From contig CAJLIR010000004.1 in NCBI GenBank assembly GCA_905206805.1, positions 1 to 64,000 of the forward strand: a DNA stretch of 64,000 bases, read 5' to 3'. This DNA comes from an uncultured Caryophanales bacterium. Lineage in GTDB: Bacteria > Bacillota_I > Bacilli_A > RF39 > UBA660. Below are positions 26,143-36,396 of the stretch, piece after piece. The position numbers and the translations under genes are program-made. A model generated the notes under the pieces. That model made no database searches. It saw only the letters and a program-made list of their open reading frames with translations, and was not told where the DNA came from. Positions within the stretch are counted from its first letter, which is position 1; every line of letters begins with the position of its first letter.

Positions 26143-26442
26143 TTACTTCATCATAATCCAATTTTCATACCCACCATCAACACTAATTAAATTATAACCC
26201 AATTTATTTAATATTGATACAACATTAAAACTAGATAAACCTTTTTGACAATATATATAATATTTTTTATTTTTATCCAAATACATTTCTGGATTTATAA
26301 TTAATTTTTCATAAGGAATATTAATTGCTCCCGGAATATGATTATTATTAAAACTTTGATTACTTCTTATATCAATAATATTAATTTGATTTATTATTGA
26401 TAAAAAATCATTCATTGAAATTCTAGATAACAAATCAATCAC
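26143..26442 (-). CDS. Single-domain rhodanese-like protein
   Basis: 99 residues, one rhodanese domain with catalytic Cys in YIYCQKGLSSFNVVSIL, preceded by IDIRSNQSFNNNHIPGAINIPY and ended by GGYENWI. Persulfide carrier or sulfurtransferase of unknown partner. Small stand-alone forms are common in Bacillota. It follows a terminator region of the secretion locus and is not part of that operon. Confidence 0.9.
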   Translation of the reverse strand: MIDLLSRISMNDFLSIINQINIIDIRSNQSFNNNHIPGAINIPYEKLIINPEMYLDKNKKYYIYCQKGLSSFNVVSILNKLGYNLISVDGGYENWIMMK

Positions 26443-26499
26443 CCTAATATAATATATGCAATAAAGCTATTATAGCAATTATACTTAACTACGCGCATC

Positions 26500-26525
26500 A
26501 AAAAAAACCAAAATTTGGTTTTTTT
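26500..26525. terminator. Terminator at the end of the secretion operon
   Basis: AAAAAAACCAAA-ATTTGGTTTTTTT dyad overlapping the stop of the VirD4-like gene. Confidence 0.8.
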
Positions 26526-28641
26526 ATTCATCATCACTAAAGAAGTCATCAAAAAATTGATCATCTGAAATATCTTCTAAATCTTCATTATCATTAATTT
26601 TATCATTTAAATTATTTTTTTCATCAACAAACTTAATATTATCTATTTTTTGATTTAAATTTGTATTATTATTTTCAGCCTCTTTCTTTTCTTCTTCTTC
26701 AATTTCAGCAATTTTAGCATCGATCTTTTTAATTAAATCGTCGACGTTAATTCCATTTTGACTATTTTGTTTATTGCCTCCAAAAAAATCTGGAATCTGA
26801 TTATTAGAAGAACTAGTATTATTAAACATTGGTGGAACTGGTATATTAGGATTAATTCCCCCAAACATATTTGGCATTCCAAACATATTACCTGAATCAG
26901 GTCCAAATTCACTCATCATTTTTTCATTCATTTTTTCATCAACAAACTTTTTCAAATCAAATAAATGAATTGGTTCTTTTTCTCTTATAGGATATTCAGC
27001 TTTACCATAAGATTTTCCCCATGCATTTTCTTTTTCCATTTTCCAATTTGGAGTCAACTTTGTTTTGAAAGGCATCATTCTAATTCTTAGTACAACCATA
27101 CTCCATTGTGGTAAACGTTGCAAATCACTAACAGTAACTAATGGTGTTGAAGCTGTTTTATCTTTTTCTTTTGATTTTTCTTCACCACACATTTTACTTA
27201 ACTCTTCTAGTGCAGCAAGTTCACTACTTATTAAATATACAATATTTCCGCAATTTCCCTTAATTGTTTCACCATTTTCTTTGCCATAAACTTGATATAA
27301 TTGAGCAAAGTTTTGAATTATAAAACTAAATCTTATAGCTCTACTACGAGCTGCAGTGACCATTGTGGTAACATCTTTTAAAGGTGGCATATTAGCAAAT
27401 TCATCTAATATAAAATTGGTTCTGAATGGTAATTTTCCACCAGATTCTTGAGCAACATCAATTAAGGTTTCATATACTTGTTTTATAAAAATAGTAACTA
27501 AAGAGTGATATGTTTTCTTCTCATCCTGAACAACAATGAATACAGCGGTTTTTTCTCTACCAATATCTTTCATATCAAAATCACTATGTGATAACATTTC
27601 TGATAAATTTTCACGAGATGAAAATAATTTAATTTTTTGTTTAAATACTGATAAAATAGAACCTTTGGTTTCACTTGGAGCTAAAAGAGTACTTGAGACA
27701 TTAACATACGCAGGAGATGATTTATCTTTAAAATCAAAATAACAATTCATATATGGTTTATTTCTTAGTTTTTCTTCACCTACTGTTGTCATTAAATTAA
27801 TAGTATTTAAATTAATTTCTTCTTCCTTTGCATCTTCAAATAAAGCTAAAGCTAGACCAGCAAAATAATCAGCAGATGTTTTTTCCCAGAATGGGTCAGA
27901 ATTTTGTGATTTTTCATCATACAAAATATTCATTGCAAGGTCGTCTAATAACTCATTTGCTTTGTCAGAATTACCTTCCTTATATAATGAATAAGGTAAT
28001 GCTAAAGGATTCCAACAATTTCCCTTTTGTGGATCACGAAAATTTAGTAAAACTATTTTATAACCACGCTCTCTTAATTCGTTTGCATTGTTTTCATAGA
28101 TTTCACCTTTGGGGTCTGTTATAATCATAGATTGGTTACTTTTTGCCAAACATTTAACCATAGGTTGAACAGTCATTTGTGTTTTACCACTTCCTGTTGA
28201 ACCTATAATTAAATTATGATATTCTCCATCATCAACCCATATTTCTTTTCCATTATTAATTAAAGGAATACCACCATATGGAGAAGATTCCTCATTCGCA
28301 TAAACCAATTTTAGTTCTTTCTTCATTTCTTTTTCTTTTGCCCAACGTGAATATCCCTTTTCGGCTTTATCTTTGATTTCAAAACCAAATCCTTTTTCCC
28401 TGTTAAATATCGAAGATGAAACACTCATCACGAGAAGAATTAAAGAAATTAACCATGCAATCATAGTTTTAGGTAAGTTCTCACCAACAAAGGCTGGAAA
28501 AGGGTTTAATCCAGCAATTTCGCCAGATGTAGCTAAACTATTAATATTCAAAACAGCAACGGCAATAAAATACAAGAGAACTAAAGAAAATAATCCAAAG
28601 GCAGCCATATCTTTGGGTGTTGCCCTAACTTTTAATTTCAC
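26524..28641 (-). CDS. VirD4/TraG-type coupling ATPase
   Basis: Hexameric inner-membrane ATPase that brings substrates to a type IV secretion channel. 705 residues: two N-terminal membrane helices (about 14-33 and 58-80), Walker A IIGSTGSGKTQMTVQ, IITDPKGEIYENN, Walker B NFILDEFANMPPL, and TAARSRAIRFSFIIQNFAQL, all as in VirD4/TraG/TraD. A long acidic tail (about 595-705, many Glu, Asp and Asn, with GMPNMFGG) is atypical and could bind substrates. GTG start after AAGGAG. Last gene of the 27-kb operon. Confidence 0.93.
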   Translation of the reverse strand: MKLKVRATPKDMAAFGLFSLVLLYFIAVAVLNINSLATSGEIAGLNPFPAFVGENLPKTMIAWLISLILLVMSVSSSIFNREKGFGFEIKDKAEKGYSRWAKEKEMKKELKLVYANEESSPYGGIPLINNGKEIWVDDGEYHNLIIGSTGSGKTQMTVQPMVKCLAKSNQSMIITDPKGEIYENNANELRERGYKIVLLNFRDPQKGNCWNPLALPYSLYKEGNSDKANELLDDLAMNILYDEKSQNSDPFWEKTSADYFAGLALALFEDAKEEEINLNTINLMTTVGEEKLRNKPYMNCYFDFKDKSSPAYVNVSSTLLAPSETKGSILSVFKQKIKLFSSRENLSEMLSHSDFDMKDIGREKTAVFIVVQDEKKTYHSLVTIFIKQVYETLIDVAQESGGKLPFRTNFILDEFANMPPLKDVTTMVTAARSRAIRFSFIIQNFAQLYQVYGKENGETIKGNCGNIVYLISSELAALEELSKMCGEEKSKEKDKTASTPLVTVSDLQRLPQWSMVVLRIRMMPFKTKLTPNWKMEKENAWGKSYGKAEYPIREKEPIHLFDLKKFVDEKMNEKMMSEFGPDSGNMFGMPNMFGGINPNIPVPPMFNNTSSSNNQIPDFFGGNKQNSQNGINVDDLIKKIDAKIAEIEEEEKKEAENNNTNLNQKIDNIKFVDEKNNLNDKINDNEDLEDISDDQFFDDFFSDDE

Positions 28642-28661
28642 AATAACACACTCCTTTTTAT

Positions 28662-29369
28662 TTAAATTGAATTACTATTTATAATTGTCTTTCTTAAATT
28701 CATAATAAGAACAACAATTAATAAAATAACGCCACCTATAATTACAAAAATAAATTTATGTTGACTTAAATAATCTTTAATCATTATTCCAAATTCAACT
28801 TCATTCGAAAGTTGAAACATGATGTTATCATAATTATTGTCCTTAGATAAAACCCATGTATAAATATTATTCTTTTCATCAACAGAATCAGCATTATGAT
28901 TTACAACTTTATTATAAAATTTAATTTTCACAGTAATGCTATCTAAATTATAAATATAATCACTCATCAAGTCAACCGAAAAAATATCATTATATAAATA
29001 ATCACCAGTAGTTTCAAAGACAAATAAATTATCATCTTCTTCAATATTTGCACCTTCAAATAAATACTTCATAATTGAATTATCTACATAATCATTTAAA
29101 TTTTTATAAGTATTTGATAATTCTAAACCCGAATATTTATTTCCAACAATATTTTTTGCATTGTAACCAATAGTTGTAAATTGTTTCTTTTTATACATAA
29201 GAAAATAATCAACTGAATCACTTGTTTTTAAAATGTTTTCATTTTCATCAAGTAATGTGACATTTTCAATTACTTTCTTTTTATTTGTTATAACTAAATT
29301 ATAGTCTGCAGAACAACCAGTAAAAAATATAAACGTAAAAATTAATATAGTGAGAATTTTTCCTTTCAT
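28662..29369 (-). CDS. Membrane-anchored lipoprotein of the secretion locus
   Basis: 235 residues. Lipobox FFTGCSADYNLVITN at the N-terminus, an extracytoplasmic domain of about 170 residues with repeated beta-strand pattern, one C-terminal membrane helix (about 207-227, FVIIGGVILLIVVLIMNL) and a short basic tail. Not recognised; similar LppM-like shape. Eight bp after the M23 gene stop and 20 bp before virD4, so it belongs to the operon and could be a structural part. Confidence 0.6.
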   Translation of the reverse strand: MKGKILTILIFTFIFFTGCSADYNLVITNKKKVIENVTLLDENENILKTSDSVDYFLMYKKKQFTTIGYNAKNIVGNKYSGLELSNTYKNLNDYVDNSIMKYLFEGANIEEDDNLFVFETTGDYLYNDIFSVDLMSDYIYNLDSITVKIKFYNKVVNHNADSVDEKNNIYTWVLSKDNNYDNIMFQLSNEVEFGIMIKDYLSQHKFIFVIIGGVILLIVVLIMNLRKTIINSNSI

Positions 29370-29377
29370 AACATCAC

Positions 29378-31426
29378 CTAAAATCCAAAGAATTTTAAAG
29401 GGTCAGTAAGACAACTTTTTGTTTCACAACCATATCTTACTTCAAAATGTAAATGTGGTCCCGTTGAACTTCCGCTTGAACCTACTTTTCCAATTTCTTG
29501 ACCAGGATTAACTTTATCACCAACGTTAACTGTTACACTTCCACCATCCATATGACCATAATATGTATAATAAACAGTTCCGTTTGAATCGTAACTTTTA
29601 ATAACAACAACATTCCCATAACCACCATAACCGGTAGGACCACATCTATTTGAAGCACTTGTAGAATAGCCACACGAATTATATGCAGCAATTACTTCTC
29701 CACCAGCAGCTGCAGATACAGTAGTTCCTCTAGGATATCCAAAATCATAACCAGAGTGAGCAGTTCTATGTACACTATCAGTTGTTGCAAAATAAGCTGT
29801 AATATAATTTCGCATATTACCAGGTAAAGGTGGAACAAATTTATTTATATATTCTATTGTACCACCTGTTTGAGTTAAATTACCATTGGAGTCTTTATAA
29901 ACAAGTCCTGATGTATTCTTTATAATTTTATCTATTTTTTTAACAAAAGCACTATTAGCTTTTTCTCTATATTGATTATATAATTGAGTCATATCATCAG
30001 ATATTTTTGTAACTGTACCCAATTTAGTATCACCAATTTTCATATAAGCAACTGTTCTTGCTCTGATAACCATTTCTCTTAATAACTGTTCATCTGTTAC
30101 ATTAAACATTTCATCGCCATATAATTGATACATAATTAATTTGACATAATCATCAAACGAAATATTGATTGTATTACCATCAACAGTTATTTCAACCGTA
30201 GCATTTGTTTCATAATTTGTAACTTTTCCACTAATGACACTTTGACTCGAGTTTGATTTACTATCTGCACCATAAGTTAAATCATTATATTCATCAACTA
30301 AATTCAATATATCATCAGCAGTTTCCTTTTTATTTTGGCGCTCTTGTTTCAAAATTTCTTGGTTAAATGAAGCTTTAATTTTTTCTAAGACACCACTATC
30401 ATAGTCATCATTTCTATTTGTTTTATATTCTTCTTTTAAATTTTGAGTTATATAACCATCATAATAAAAATGAGAAGTTTCAGCTGTAGCCAAATCACCA
30501 TGCCTCAAGATATTTACTGCATCAAATAATTGATTTCTCATATTGTTAAACATACCAAGTAACCCATTGGCAATAGAGAAACGAGTTAAATAATTACCAA
30601 CTTGAGAAATAAATTGATTTGTATCTTGTGTAATACCAGTCATATTTCCATCAAACGAACTCAAGTCATATACCAAAAAACCTTCTTCAACATCTGAATC
30701 AAGTTGTCCTAAATCGACTAATGAATCAGCATAAATATTATATTGAGCAACCAAATACCCTTTATAGCATTGGAGTTTTTTATCATAATCATCATCCGTT
30801 AAATTCTTACATTTAGATAATGCAACGGCGTTTATAAAAAAATTTTTATTTGCTTTTTCATATTGACTCATACCAGCATAATAGTTAAAGAATCCACGTT
30901 GATATACATTAAAAACATTTTTAAAGAAAATAGAAATACCACTTTCTAATTCAACATCAGAGCCTATAACATCGCTTGAGGAAGATTCTGTAAGATAAAT
31001 TCTTTCCTCACCACCACCTTCATAAAGCAATGTTTGACTTAATAAACTTATATCATTATTATCAAATGAAAATACTTTTTTATAAACGTTCAACATCTTA
31101 AAAAACTTGGTTTCTTCATCATGTTCAACTTCTTCATTTGTTTTAAATCCATGAAGTGAAACAGCGTTCTTAACTTTTTCTTCTACAACTTTCGCGTTTT
31201 CATGAAATCCATCAAAAACATCAAAAATTTGATTAATTTGCTCTAGTGTTCCAAAATAAACAGAAACAAGAAGAACAAATACTACTATTCCACCTAACAA
31301 ATAAGGTAATACAGTAAGCAAAGTAGAACATACAGCAACTCGAACGGGAGTTAATGCTTTTTTTAATGCAAGTTTAGCTCCTGTTTTTGCCAGTTGTTTT
31401 ACTTGTTCTTTTTTATCTTGCTCCAT
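29378..31426 (-). CDS. SpoIID-like plus M23 peptidase cell-wall hydrolase
   Basis: 682 residues. One membrane helix (about 38-60), then a predicted exocellular part. A segment INISFDDYVKLIMYQLYGDE...REMVIRARTVAYMKIG repeats the pattern of the SpoIID catalytic region. The C-terminus is an M23 (LytM) endopeptidase with the zinc ligands HSGYDFGYPRG, YYGHMDGG and GPHLHFEVRYG. It would open peptidoglycan for the secretion machine, the role of VirB1 in classical systems. Followed 8 bp on by the lipoprotein gene. Confidence 0.82.
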   Translation of the reverse strand: MEQDKKEQVKQLAKTGAKLALKKALTPVRVAVCSTLLTVLPYLLGGIVVFVLLVSVYFGTLEQINQIFDVFDGFHENAKVVEEKVKNAVSLHGFKTNEEVEHDEETKFFKMLNVYKKVFSFDNNDISLLSQTLLYEGGGEERIYLTESSSSDVIGSDVELESGISIFFKNVFNVYQRGFFNYYAGMSQYEKANKNFFINAVALSKCKNLTDDDYDKKLQCYKGYLVAQYNIYADSLVDLGQLDSDVEEGFLVYDLSSFDGNMTGITQDTNQFISQVGNYLTRFSIANGLLGMFNNMRNQLFDAVNILRHGDLATAETSHFYYDGYITQNLKEEYKTNRNDDYDSGVLEKIKASFNQEILKQERQNKKETADDILNLVDEYNDLTYGADSKSNSSQSVISGKVTNYETNATVEITVDGNTINISFDDYVKLIMYQLYGDEMFNVTDEQLLREMVIRARTVAYMKIGDTKLGTVTKISDDMTQLYNQYREKANSAFVKKIDKIIKNTSGLVYKDSNGNLTQTGGTIEYINKFVPPLPGNMRNYITAYFATTDSVHRTAHSGYDFGYPRGTTVSAAAGGEVIAAYNSCGYSTSASNRCGPTGYGGYGNVVVIKSYDSNGTVYYTYYGHMDGGSVTVNVGDKVNPGQEIGKVGSSGSSTGPHLHFEVRYGCETKSCLTDPLKFFGF

Positions 31427-31454
31427 TTAAATCACCACCACTTAATAAATTTTA

Positions 31455-33236
31455 TTAATATCCTCCACCACTACCAAATGAATCCAATTCTTGTTCAGTA
31501 ACAACAACATTAATTCTCATTCTTCTACTTCCACATACAAATAATGCCTCACCTTGATTACATCTTTTAATACTCTCTTTTTCGTTTTCATTCAAATCAA
31601 TTAATTTAGACAAATCATCAACAGCTTGCTTCTTTAATCCCATAATTAAATAATATGAAGCGTTATCAAATATAGCCTTACCTTGAGTAATTACTTTATA
31701 ATCACAGAAATCACTTGGTTGTTGTGTAATAATTATTGTACCTGTATTATACTTACGAGCACGTCTTTGAATTTGTGCTAAGAAATCAGCTCCTAATGTG
31801 TTTCCACCCAATAAGAAATGTGCCTCATCAACAGTTAAAACAGTATTAATAGATTTGTCCAATGTTAATCCCCATGCATATTTTAAAATATTAAAGAATA
31901 ATGCATTTCTAATATTTGTGTCAGCATTCATAAGTTCTCTTATATTAAATACAATAAACTGACTATTAGAAGAAATTGTTGTATGACCATCAAAATAATA
32001 TTTAAGTTCTTTTGTTATAGGTCTAATTTTTATTTCAAGTTTTTCTAAAATATCTTTTTCATGACTTTGTTCAGGCATTGAAAGTATTCTACCCTTTATA
32101 GTCGCATATACATCTCTAAATGTAGGATAATCAGATGATTTAAATTTAGAAAAATCAGTATCAAAATTCATTCCAAATCTTCTATATGTATCTTGAACTA
32201 CCTCACTAAACATTGTTAAAACATCTTCTTCTATATCAGGATCATAATACTTTAAAAATGCCTTTATAGTTTGAAGTGTACGTGTTAATACCGTATACCC
32301 TAATCCTTCTTTAATATCATCTTCATCAGCATCTAAAACAACTTCAAGTGGATTAATCATACCATATTCTCCACCTTTTCCTAAATCAATAAAATCACCA
32401 TCATATAATTTTGCCATTTCCTCAAATTCACCCTCTGGGTCAATTATTACAATTTGACAATTATTTCTAATATGGGTTCTTATCATTAATTTTGCAGCAG
32501 TTGATTTACCACTTCCGGATGTACCTAATATAATTAAATTAGCATTATTACGATTATGTTCCTTTTTTACTTGATATAAAAATTGATTAAACAAAATTAC
32601 ACCACCAGAAAGATCAACACCAAGTAAAGTTGAAAGACCTGGATCTTTTATACTATCAAATATGAAAGGATACATTGCAGCAATTGTTGGTGTTGGAATT
32701 GGAGTACCAATTCTCTCCTCAATATCTTGAGCAGGAAATATCGGAATCATCGATTTTAAAACTTTATCTTGTTCAAAACGAAGAGGAAATGCCTTAAGTT
32801 CCATTGCTTCCAAATAATTTTTAACCTGAAATTTTTTATTTATTAATTCTTCTTGAGAATCAGCAGTAATCATAATATGCATTTGAAAATCATAAATTTT
32901 TGATTGACTTGATGCAATTTGGGAGATAAACTGTTCCAAAGATTCATAATCTTGTCTAATTCTCTCTTGAATAGTTTTATCTGTTTCTTCATGGTATCTT
33001 TGCTTTAAATCAGCAATTTCTTTATTCAACATCTTTCTTAAGATATCAAAAGGTAATGGAATATGCTTTATGACAATTTTTATTCCTGACATACTTGTTA
33101 AATTTGCTAAATACCCTGTTTCAATATATTTTGGATATGAAACAACTGTCATAATACACGCATATTTATCACTAATTATAAAATCTGAAGCTTTAAATTC
33201 TAGTCCCTTAGGAGCTATTTGACTTTTAATATCCAT
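31455..33236 (-). CDS. VirB4/TraE-type secretion ATPase, main part
   Basis: 593 residues. Walker A IILGTSGSGKSTAAKLMIR, QIVIIDPEGEFEEMAKLYDG, Walker B VLTVDEAHFLLGG, and TGTIIITQQPSDF near the end, as in VirB4/TrbE/TraE. It lacks the N-terminal domain, which is encoded by the preceding, overlapping gene. The start ATG (or GTG one codon earlier) lies within the end of that gene behind GGTGATGAG, so translation is coupled. Core energy source of the T4SS half. Confidence 0.9.
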   Translation of the reverse strand: MDIKSQIAPKGLEFKASDFIISDKYACIMTVVSYPKYIETGYLANLTSMSGIKIVIKHIPLPFDILRKMLNKEIADLKQRYHEETDKTIQERIRQDYESLEQFISQIASSQSKIYDFQMHIMITADSQEELINKKFQVKNYLEAMELKAFPLRFEQDKVLKSMIPIFPAQDIEERIGTPIPTPTIAAMYPFIFDSIKDPGLSTLLGVDLSGGVILFNQFLYQVKKEHNRNNANLIILGTSGSGKSTAAKLMIRTHIRNNCQIVIIDPEGEFEEMAKLYDGDFIDLGKGGEYGMINPLEVVLDADEDDIKEGLGYTVLTRTLQTIKAFLKYYDPDIEEDVLTMFSEVVQDTYRRFGMNFDTDFSKFKSSDYPTFRDVYATIKGRILSMPEQSHEKDILEKLEIKIRPITKELKYYFDGHTTISSNSQFIVFNIRELMNADTNIRNALFFNILKYAWGLTLDKSINTVLTVDEAHFLLGGNTLGADFLAQIQRRARKYNTGTIIITQQPSDFCDYKVITQGKAIFDNASYYLIMGLKKQAVDDLSKLIDLNENEKESIKRCNQGEALFVCGSRRMRINVVVTEQELDSFGSGGGY

Positions 33237-33786
33237 CACTCATCACCGTCCCAAATGTAGTAGTTTGTCCACCGTTTAAGAAATTATCTAAAACCATTCT
33301 TAAATCATCATTAGATGTTTGTGCAGTTGTTAAACCTGCATTAGCAAAATTATTAATTAAATTTCGAATTCTTTTTTGAATAACATCAATATCTTTATGT
33401 TTAAATAATAAATAATATTCTGTATCAACAACGTTGTTATTCATAAACATATTTGCCTTTTGAATATCTTGCATTATTAATTTTCTCTTAGATGGACTTG
33501 AAACAGAATTAAATAATAATTGCAATTGTGACAAATAAACATGTATATCAACAGGTCTATCTGCAACTATAATCCAAAACTCATAATCAATCATATTGTA
33601 TACATTTTTTAAATTAGAAATTATTATATCCTGTGCTTCCTGTTCCAAAATAAAAATATTTCTTGGTCTAATTTTTATACCAGATACTTTCATATTATTA
33701 TCAAGAATTATCATACCATTGGTTATACTTTTAATTGGAACAAAAACCTCATTAGTATATTTACTTTTTGAATTTGTTGACTTCAT
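33226..33786 (-). CDS. VirB4 N-terminal domain protein
   Basis: About 186 residues from MKSTNSKSK. Pattern FVPIKSITNGMIILDNNMKVSGIKI, EAQDIIISNLKNVYNMIDYEFWIIVADRP and TEYYLLFKHKDIDVIQKRIRNLINNF corresponds to the N-terminal (CagE/TrbE-N-like) region that in VirB4 precedes the ATPase. Here it ends with its own stop, overlapping the ATPase gene by a few bases. The overlap in different frames means a split gene, not a nonsense mutation. Similar separations occur in some Gram-positive conjugation systems. Confidence 0.7.
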   Translation of the reverse strand: MKSTNSKSKYTNEVFVPIKSITNGMIILDNNMKVSGIKIRPRNIFILEQEAQDIIISNLKNVYNMIDYEFWIIVADRPVDIHVYLSQLQLLFNSVSSPSKRKLIMQDIQKANMFMNNNVVDTEYYLLFKHKDIDVIQKRIRNLINNFANAGLTTAQTSNDDLRMVLDNFLNGGQTTTFGTVMSDGY

Positions 33787-34081
33787 CTTTATAACACCAA
33801 CCCTTCCATACAAATTTTTGTCTTGAAGTTATATATTGATAAAAAATTGAGATAAATTTTCTAACATTGTGATAATAAGCAAGTGGAAATACCAAAAAAG
33901 CACATACTAAACCAGGTAGCAAAGCTATAATAGTATAAGTTATTTGCTCAATTGGCAAGGTTAATAATAATATAAAAGAGACAAAAACACCACAAGATAA
34001 AATGATTAAATCAACCGGTTTAAATAGTCCTAAAATCAAGGCAGATTTTTTTGAATTTGCCGGAATTAAATAAGTATTCAC
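33761..34081 (-). CDS. PrgI/VirB3-like membrane protein
   Basis: 106 residues with two adjacent hydrophobic segments (about 20-42 and 46-70: VDLIILSCGVFVSFILLL, ITYTIIALLPGLVCAFLV), then YYHNVRKFISIFYQYITSRQKFVWKG, the characteristic PrgI family ending. PrgI proteins are the Gram-positive counterparts of VirB3 and always sit beside VirB4. GTG start behind GGGAGG. Overlaps the next gene. Confidence 0.85.
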   Translation of the reverse strand: MNTYLIPANSKKSALILGLFKPVDLIILSCGVFVSFILLLTLPIEQITYTIIALLPGLVCAFLVFPLAYYHNVRKFISIFYQYITSRQKFVWKGWCYKDEVNKFKK

Positions 34082-34099
34082 TAGTCATTCCTCCCTTTT

Positions 34100-36322
34100 T
34101 TAACTTTTATTAGCATTTTTAATTTTTTCGACATTTTTTCTATTTTTATCAATTTCATCATTAGTATCATGAACACTAGCAGCTACTACACGATAATCAG
34201 ATTCCAATGTAGCATATTGTTGTGCAAACATACTCTCTTCCCTAGACAATGCATTTATATTGTCAAATTCTGATTCAACCTTATCTTTAACATCATTAAA
34301 TTCAGTAGCATTTCTAATAAGGAATCTTGATTCAAATTCATCACGTTGTACCCTATCAGTTATTTGACCAAAACATTTGTAGTATAACAAATCATAATCG
34401 TTATATGACATATCTTTTAAAGCAAATTTTTGACCACCAATATCAAATTCGTAATCATTTTTTGCCTCGTTATATGTTCCACCAAGAGCCTTATACTTAT
34501 CACGGTCAACTTTTGATTTTAATGAATCCTTTTTATTACGTGCATTAATCATTCCAGTATATGCAGAATTCATTTGACCAGACAATATATCACGCTTTTC
34601 TTGGAATTTTCTTAATTGTGCTTCAAATTCTTTTGTTTCTGAATTAATTCTAGAAACTGGACTAGTATTTTCTTTTACTCCTGCCGTAGTTGCAAAATCA
34701 CCGATTGCATTTTCAAATCCAGATCCACGACTTCCAGTAAAGAATAACGATCCAAAGCCACCTGCAGATCGAACATTCCCTTTTGCATCTGTATATGGAG
34801 TAAACATAGCCTCTCTTCTTTCTCCAGTTTTTTTAATTGCAGCATCTCTTATTGCATGACCAGAAATAAATGGATTCAAACTTTTTCCCTTTAATCCTTC
34901 ACCAGAAACACTAGTTCCTCTAAATGTACCCGCAACAGCTCTACCACCTGTACCTATTGCACCTGTAATTCCTGCAACACCAGATCGAATCACACCACCA
35001 AGTCCAAGTCTACCATCATTATTTTTACTAATATTTTTTGCAACACCTATTGCATTTGAAAGACCACCACCAATAATACCTCCTGCTATTCCAGCAACTC
35101 CACCGGCAATTGCAGCAGTACTTTTAGCATCTCTTGAAAAGCCTCCTAAACCTCCACCAAATAGATTTTCAACTATTTTAGGAAGTTGTAAAGCAAATAA
35201 AAAGCAACCTATAATCAAGAAAATATATACTAAAGGCGAACTTGCAAATGAATATGTGAAATCACCAGTGACACTTTGAATTCCATTTTTATTACCAAAA
35301 ACTAGTAAAACCTTTACAATAACTAAAACAGCAAAATAGAATGCTATTAATCTAATAAATAATTCAAGATAAGTTTTTATCGTTTCTTTTATCCATTTAC
35401 TAAACAATCCATTTTCACCACTTTTAGGATCAATATAAGAAATAATAGGTAAAGGAGAAATTAATTGTAAAAATGATAATTTGACAGCACGAATAGAAAC
35501 ACCAACACAAATAATAAGCAATACAATAGCACATATCAAACCAAATATTATACCAATCCAATCGATATGAACTACTACTTTTTTGTTAATTTTTAAGCCA
35601 ATAATATCTTTCAACGCTTTATATATATTTCTTTCATTTAACCCGTTACACATAGATTCAACAAAATCACCACTTTTATCCTCATTCTGAAGGACTTGCA
35701 AACATGGACTTGGATTTTCACAAACATCTTCTAAACTTTTATCTGTTGGTCGTAAAAATTCATTACAAGATTCTTTAAGTTCATCAATTGACAAATCCGA
35801 TTTCCATATCTCCTCTTCATTAAAATTATAACTAACAAAAGGAGCCATAATTGAGTAGGATAAATACTGTGCCGTTGAAACATTTGATCCAGAATCATTC
35901 ATAGCATCCTGAGCACTTGATCTAGTACTTACCTCATTAGTGCCAAAAACAATTTTCTCTATAACCGCACCTTTTAAAATAAGGCCTTGAAGTTCAATTG
36001 CTTTTTCAAATATGGTATTAACAGTACCAAGCATAATTAAAACAATTACTAAATGAGTTAAAATTTTCTTTGCCCCAACCTTACTATCAGATAACTTTTC
36101 TGGATCAGTTATATATTGTATAACAGAAAAAGCAAGTTTAAAAACCATAAAAAGGCCTATAAGACCAAATATGTTATTTTTTACATTTTGAAAAGCTTGA
36201 TTGTTAAAAATATTTACATCAGATAACGCAATAATCAAATCATATAATGAAACAATTAAACTAGAAATAGCTCCAAATACAAGTGCTAATATAGTATATA
36301 ATACGGTAATAATCAAAGTCAT
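34100..36322 (-). CDS. VirB6/TrbL-like polytopic membrane protein 1
   Basis: 740 residues. Membrane segments at about 1-30, 46-70, 86-107, 254-283, 287-306, 318-352 and 360-385 surround an extracellular Cys-containing loop (about 175-235). After the last helix comes a Gly-rich stretch (GGGLGGFSRDAKSTAAIAGG) and a long, polar coiled-coil tail. The QLPKIVENLFGG motif after the last helix recurs in the neighbour. Layout is that of VirB6/TrbL channel components. RBS AAAGGTG. Confidence 0.8.
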   Translation of the reverse strand: MTLIITVLYTILALVFGAISSLIVSLYDLIIALSDVNIFNNQAFQNVKNNIFGLIGLFMVFKLAFSVIQYITDPEKLSDSKVGAKKILTHLVIVLIMLGTVNTIFEKAIELQGLILKGAVIEKIVFGTNEVSTRSSAQDAMNDSGSNVSTAQYLSYSIMAPFVSYNFNEEEIWKSDLSIDELKESCNEFLRPTDKSLEDVCENPSPCLQVLQNEDKSGDFVESMCNGLNERNIYKALKDIIGLKINKKVVVHIDWIGIIFGLICAIVLLIICVGVSIRAVKLSFLQLISPLPIISYIDPKSGENGLFSKWIKETIKTYLELFIRLIAFYFAVLVIVKVLLVFGNKNGIQSVTGDFTYSFASSPLVYIFLIIGCFLFALQLPKIVENLFGGGLGGFSRDAKSTAAIAGGVAGIAGGIIGGGLSNAIGVAKNISKNNDGRLGLGGVIRSGVAGITGAIGTGGRAVAGTFRGTSVSGEGLKGKSLNPFISGHAIRDAAIKKTGERREAMFTPYTDAKGNVRSAGGFGSLFFTGSRGSGFENAIGDFATTAGVKENTSPVSRINSETKEFEAQLRKFQEKRDILSGQMNSAYTGMINARNKKDSLKSKVDRDKYKALGGTYNEAKNDYEFDIGGQKFALKDMSYNDYDLLYYKCFGQITDRVQRDEFESRFLIRNATEFNDVKDKVESEFDNINALSREESMFAQQYATLESDYRVVAASVHDTNDEIDKNRKNVEKIKNANKS

Positions 36323-36396
36323 TTTATCACACCTTTCAAGAAGTGTTATATACTATTTAAGTATAACATATAACACAATATTAATTCAACTGTATT

